Part shown: piece by piece, positions 5,847 through 6,343 of the stretch
How positions within the stretch are numbered: position 1 is the first letter of the stretch
Layout of the letters: each line of letters opens with the position of its first letter
From: Anaerolineae bacterium
GTDB lineage: Bacteria; Chloroflexota; Anaerolineae; 4572-78; NAK82
DNA: 6,343 nucleotides
Assembly: GCA_025062175.1 (NCBI GenBank)
Contig: JANXAX010000152.1
Location: 1 to 6,343, forward strand
Direction: 5' to 3'
The notes under the pieces: generated by a model
What the model saw: only the letters and a program-made list of their open reading frames with translations
What the model was told of the DNA's origin: nothing
Databases searched by the model: none
Translations under genes and position numbers: made by a program

Positions 5847-5875
5847 AGCGTAGCACAAATGTTCTAATGCGTCAA
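5847..5875 (-). promoter_or_regulatory. Minus-strand promoter with an embedded LexA-like box
   Basis: Read on the minus strand, TTGACG (5875-5870, five of six consensus) is followed after 17 bases by TACGCT (5852-5847). TACGCT carries the three most conserved -10 bases and is preceded by TGC, an extended -10. The spacer and first -10 bases contain TAGAAC-ATTT-GTGCTA (5866-5851), one base from TAGAAC-N4-GTTCTA, so a bound repressor would block polymerase. The site resembles the palindrome at 5206-5221. Transcription would start near 5840 and reach the AGGAGG site and ATG at 5807. Confidence 0.5.
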
Positions 5876-5931
5876 ATCGATGTGCGCCGGCGGCAGATGG
5901 ACAGCCCGTCCGGACTCAGGACGCGACCCTT

Positions 5932-6042
5932 GGCTTCCGCCCCGCGGCTGGAAACCCCGCGTCCGAATAGGCGGGACGCCCTCCGGGGCATTAGAGGAGG
6001 GAAGCCTCTGAATCCCCGTGGAGGGCGAATAATCATTCGCCC
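5932..6042. repeat. Cluster of three adjoining inverted repeats, probable dispersed intergenic repeat
   Basis: The first element spans 5932-5980: GGC..CCGCC pairs with GGCGG..GCC, with CGCGG/CCGCG (5943-5947, 5957-5961) nested inside. The second spans 5977-6027: CGCCCTCC pairs with GGAGGGCG (8 bp), then GGGG with CCCC, then AGAGG with CCTCT around a seven-base loop. The third spans 6023-6042: GGGCGAAT-AATC-ATTCGCCC, a perfect 8-bp inverted repeat. Neighbouring elements share three to five bases, so the folds of adjacent elements compete. Such GC-rich nested palindromes in gene-free DNA are typical of REP/MITE-like repeats. Copy number elsewhere in the genome cannot be seen from here. Confidence 0.5.
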
Positions 6043-6083
6043 GACACGTTGCAGGCGAGAGGATGTGCCCCCACCCCCTTGCC

Positions 6084-6108
6084 TCTCTCCCTTACTGTAA
6101 GGGAGGGG
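6084..6108. repeat. Pyrimidine/purine hairpin of the CTCCCTTA type
   Basis: CTCCCTTA (6087-6094) and TAAGGGAG (6098-6105) form a perfect 8-bp inverted repeat with a three-base loop. Three further pairs including two G-T wobbles extend it to 6084-6108. It follows a C-rich tract (6068-6078). C-rich tract plus CTCCCTTA hairpin is a pattern I associate with high-copy intergenic repeats of filamentous and GC-rich bacteria; this association is from memory and needs a search. Confidence 0.45.
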
Positions 6109-6199
6109 CGGAGTCTTCCGCGGGTAGTTTTTTCATTCAACCCGGCAGCGCGCATCTGCCACCGGAGGCCGGCGGGCTAGTGGCTCGGATACGCCGTTG

Positions 6200-6221
6200 C
6201 CATGCTTCCTCCATGCTTCCT
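6200..6221. repeat. Perfect tandem duplication of an 11-bp unit
   Basis: CCATGCTTCCT occurs at 6200-6210 and immediately again at 6211-6221. It probably arose by replication slippage. It lies about 40 bases upstream of the strong promoter at 6262-6290. Confidence 0.6.
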
Positions 6222-6261
6222 ATTCCTTCCAACCGAAATGTACCCTATGCCATATAGCCGT

Positions 6262-6290
6262 TTGGCGCTCGGCGCTGGTCGCACTATAAT
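6262..6290 (+). promoter_or_regulatory. Very strong sigma-70-type promoter firing out of the right edge
   Basis: TTGGCG (6262-6267, four of six consensus) and a perfect TATAAT (6285-6290) are separated by 17 bases. Transcription would start near 6297. In the 46 bases left I see no Shine-Dalgarno plus start codon, so the product lies beyond the window and could be a gene with a leader or a stable RNA. CCATATAG flanks the promoter on both sides (6250-6257 and 6293-6300). Confidence 0.65.
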
Positions 6291-6343
6291 GCCCATATAG
6301 GGTCACTGCGGTGGGTTCTCGCCCAAGACCATGCCTGGGTGTT

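Larger units (their letters stand above)
5876..6261. other. Gene-free region made of inverted repeats
   Basis: No reading frame here looks like a protein. The two plus-strand frames (5801-6100 and 6063-6257) run through repeats and lack ribosome sites. The stretch contains a chain of adjoining inverted repeats (5932-6042), a hairpin near 6084-6108, and a tandem duplication (6200-6221). A short pairing GCGGA/TCCGC (6108-6112 with 6117-6121) followed by six T (6128-6133) is only a weak terminator candidate. Confidence 0.55.

Noticed and set aside
5632..5856. 74-codon minus-strand frame
   Set aside because: It starts without a ribosome site, inside the promoter region itself, and has no protein-like pattern.
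5801..6100. 99-codon plus-strand frame through the repeat cluster
   Set aside because: Arg/Pro-rich translation of palindromic repeats. No ribosome site placed sensibly, and it begins inside the minus-strand ORF.
6291..6343. Signal recognition particle RNA after the edge promoter
   Set aside because: Only a short resemblance (GGTTCTC) is visible and the diagnostic GGTCAGG/GGAAGCA core would lie outside the window. Kept only as a possibility in the findings.
1..6343. CRISPR array, tRNA, rRNA or transposase
   Set aside because: Looked for regular repeat-spacer patterns, cloverleaf features and recombinase motifs and saw none.

Overview
The window is GC-rich bacterial chromosomal DNA with one dense plus-strand half (about 1-4784) and one sparse, regulatory-looking half (about 4785-6343). 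The protein set fits a member of the Chloroflexota (Anaerolineae/Caldilineae-like): the end of a YyaL/SSP411 protein, a metallo-beta-lactamase fold joined to a receiver domain, a slightly enlarged YchF, a fosmidomycin-resistance-type MFS carrier and a small XRE regulator. This placement is inferred from the look of the proteins. No rRNA or marker gene is present, so confidence is moderate.

Region 1 (2-3428) holds three plus-strand genes. The 3' part of a YyaL/SSP411 gene (6-hairpin-type barrel) enters from outside the window. It is followed after 48 bases by a GTG-started hydrolase with a C-terminal receiver domain. Four bases after that begins ychF, whose Shine-Dalgarno sequence overlaps the hydrolase stop codon. 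The last two genes are almost certainly co-transcribed. Region 2 (3429-4784) holds an MFS transporter with its own likely promoter. Its best-supported start is a TTG at 3597.

Region 3 (4785-6343) is the part worth a second look. A good sigma-70-type promoter (5084-5112) is followed by a small palindrome, a 10-bp stem-loop and a possible 10-codon leader ORF. Next come a palindrome close to TAGAAC-N4-GTTCTA and a near-perfect 14-bp inverted repeat just ahead of a small XRE-family regulator (5312-5704). Converging on this gene, and overlapping its 3' end by 143 bases, is an unrecognised 81-codon minus-strand ORF (5562-5807). It has a strong AGGAGG ribosome site and a promoter whose 17-bp spacer contains a second TAGAAC-N4-GTTCTA-like site. 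That motif is the Gram-positive-type LexA (SOS) core also known from the Chloroflexota member Dehalococcoides. A working hypothesis is a damage-inducible small basic, Trp-rich peptide facing an XRE regulator under shared control.

Downstream (about 5930-6110) is a run of adjoining inverted repeats of the dispersed-repeat kind. It is followed by a tandem 11-bp duplication and a very strong promoter (TTGGCG, 17 bp, TATAAT) firing out of the right edge of the window. No tRNA, rRNA, CRISPR array, transposase or integrase was seen.
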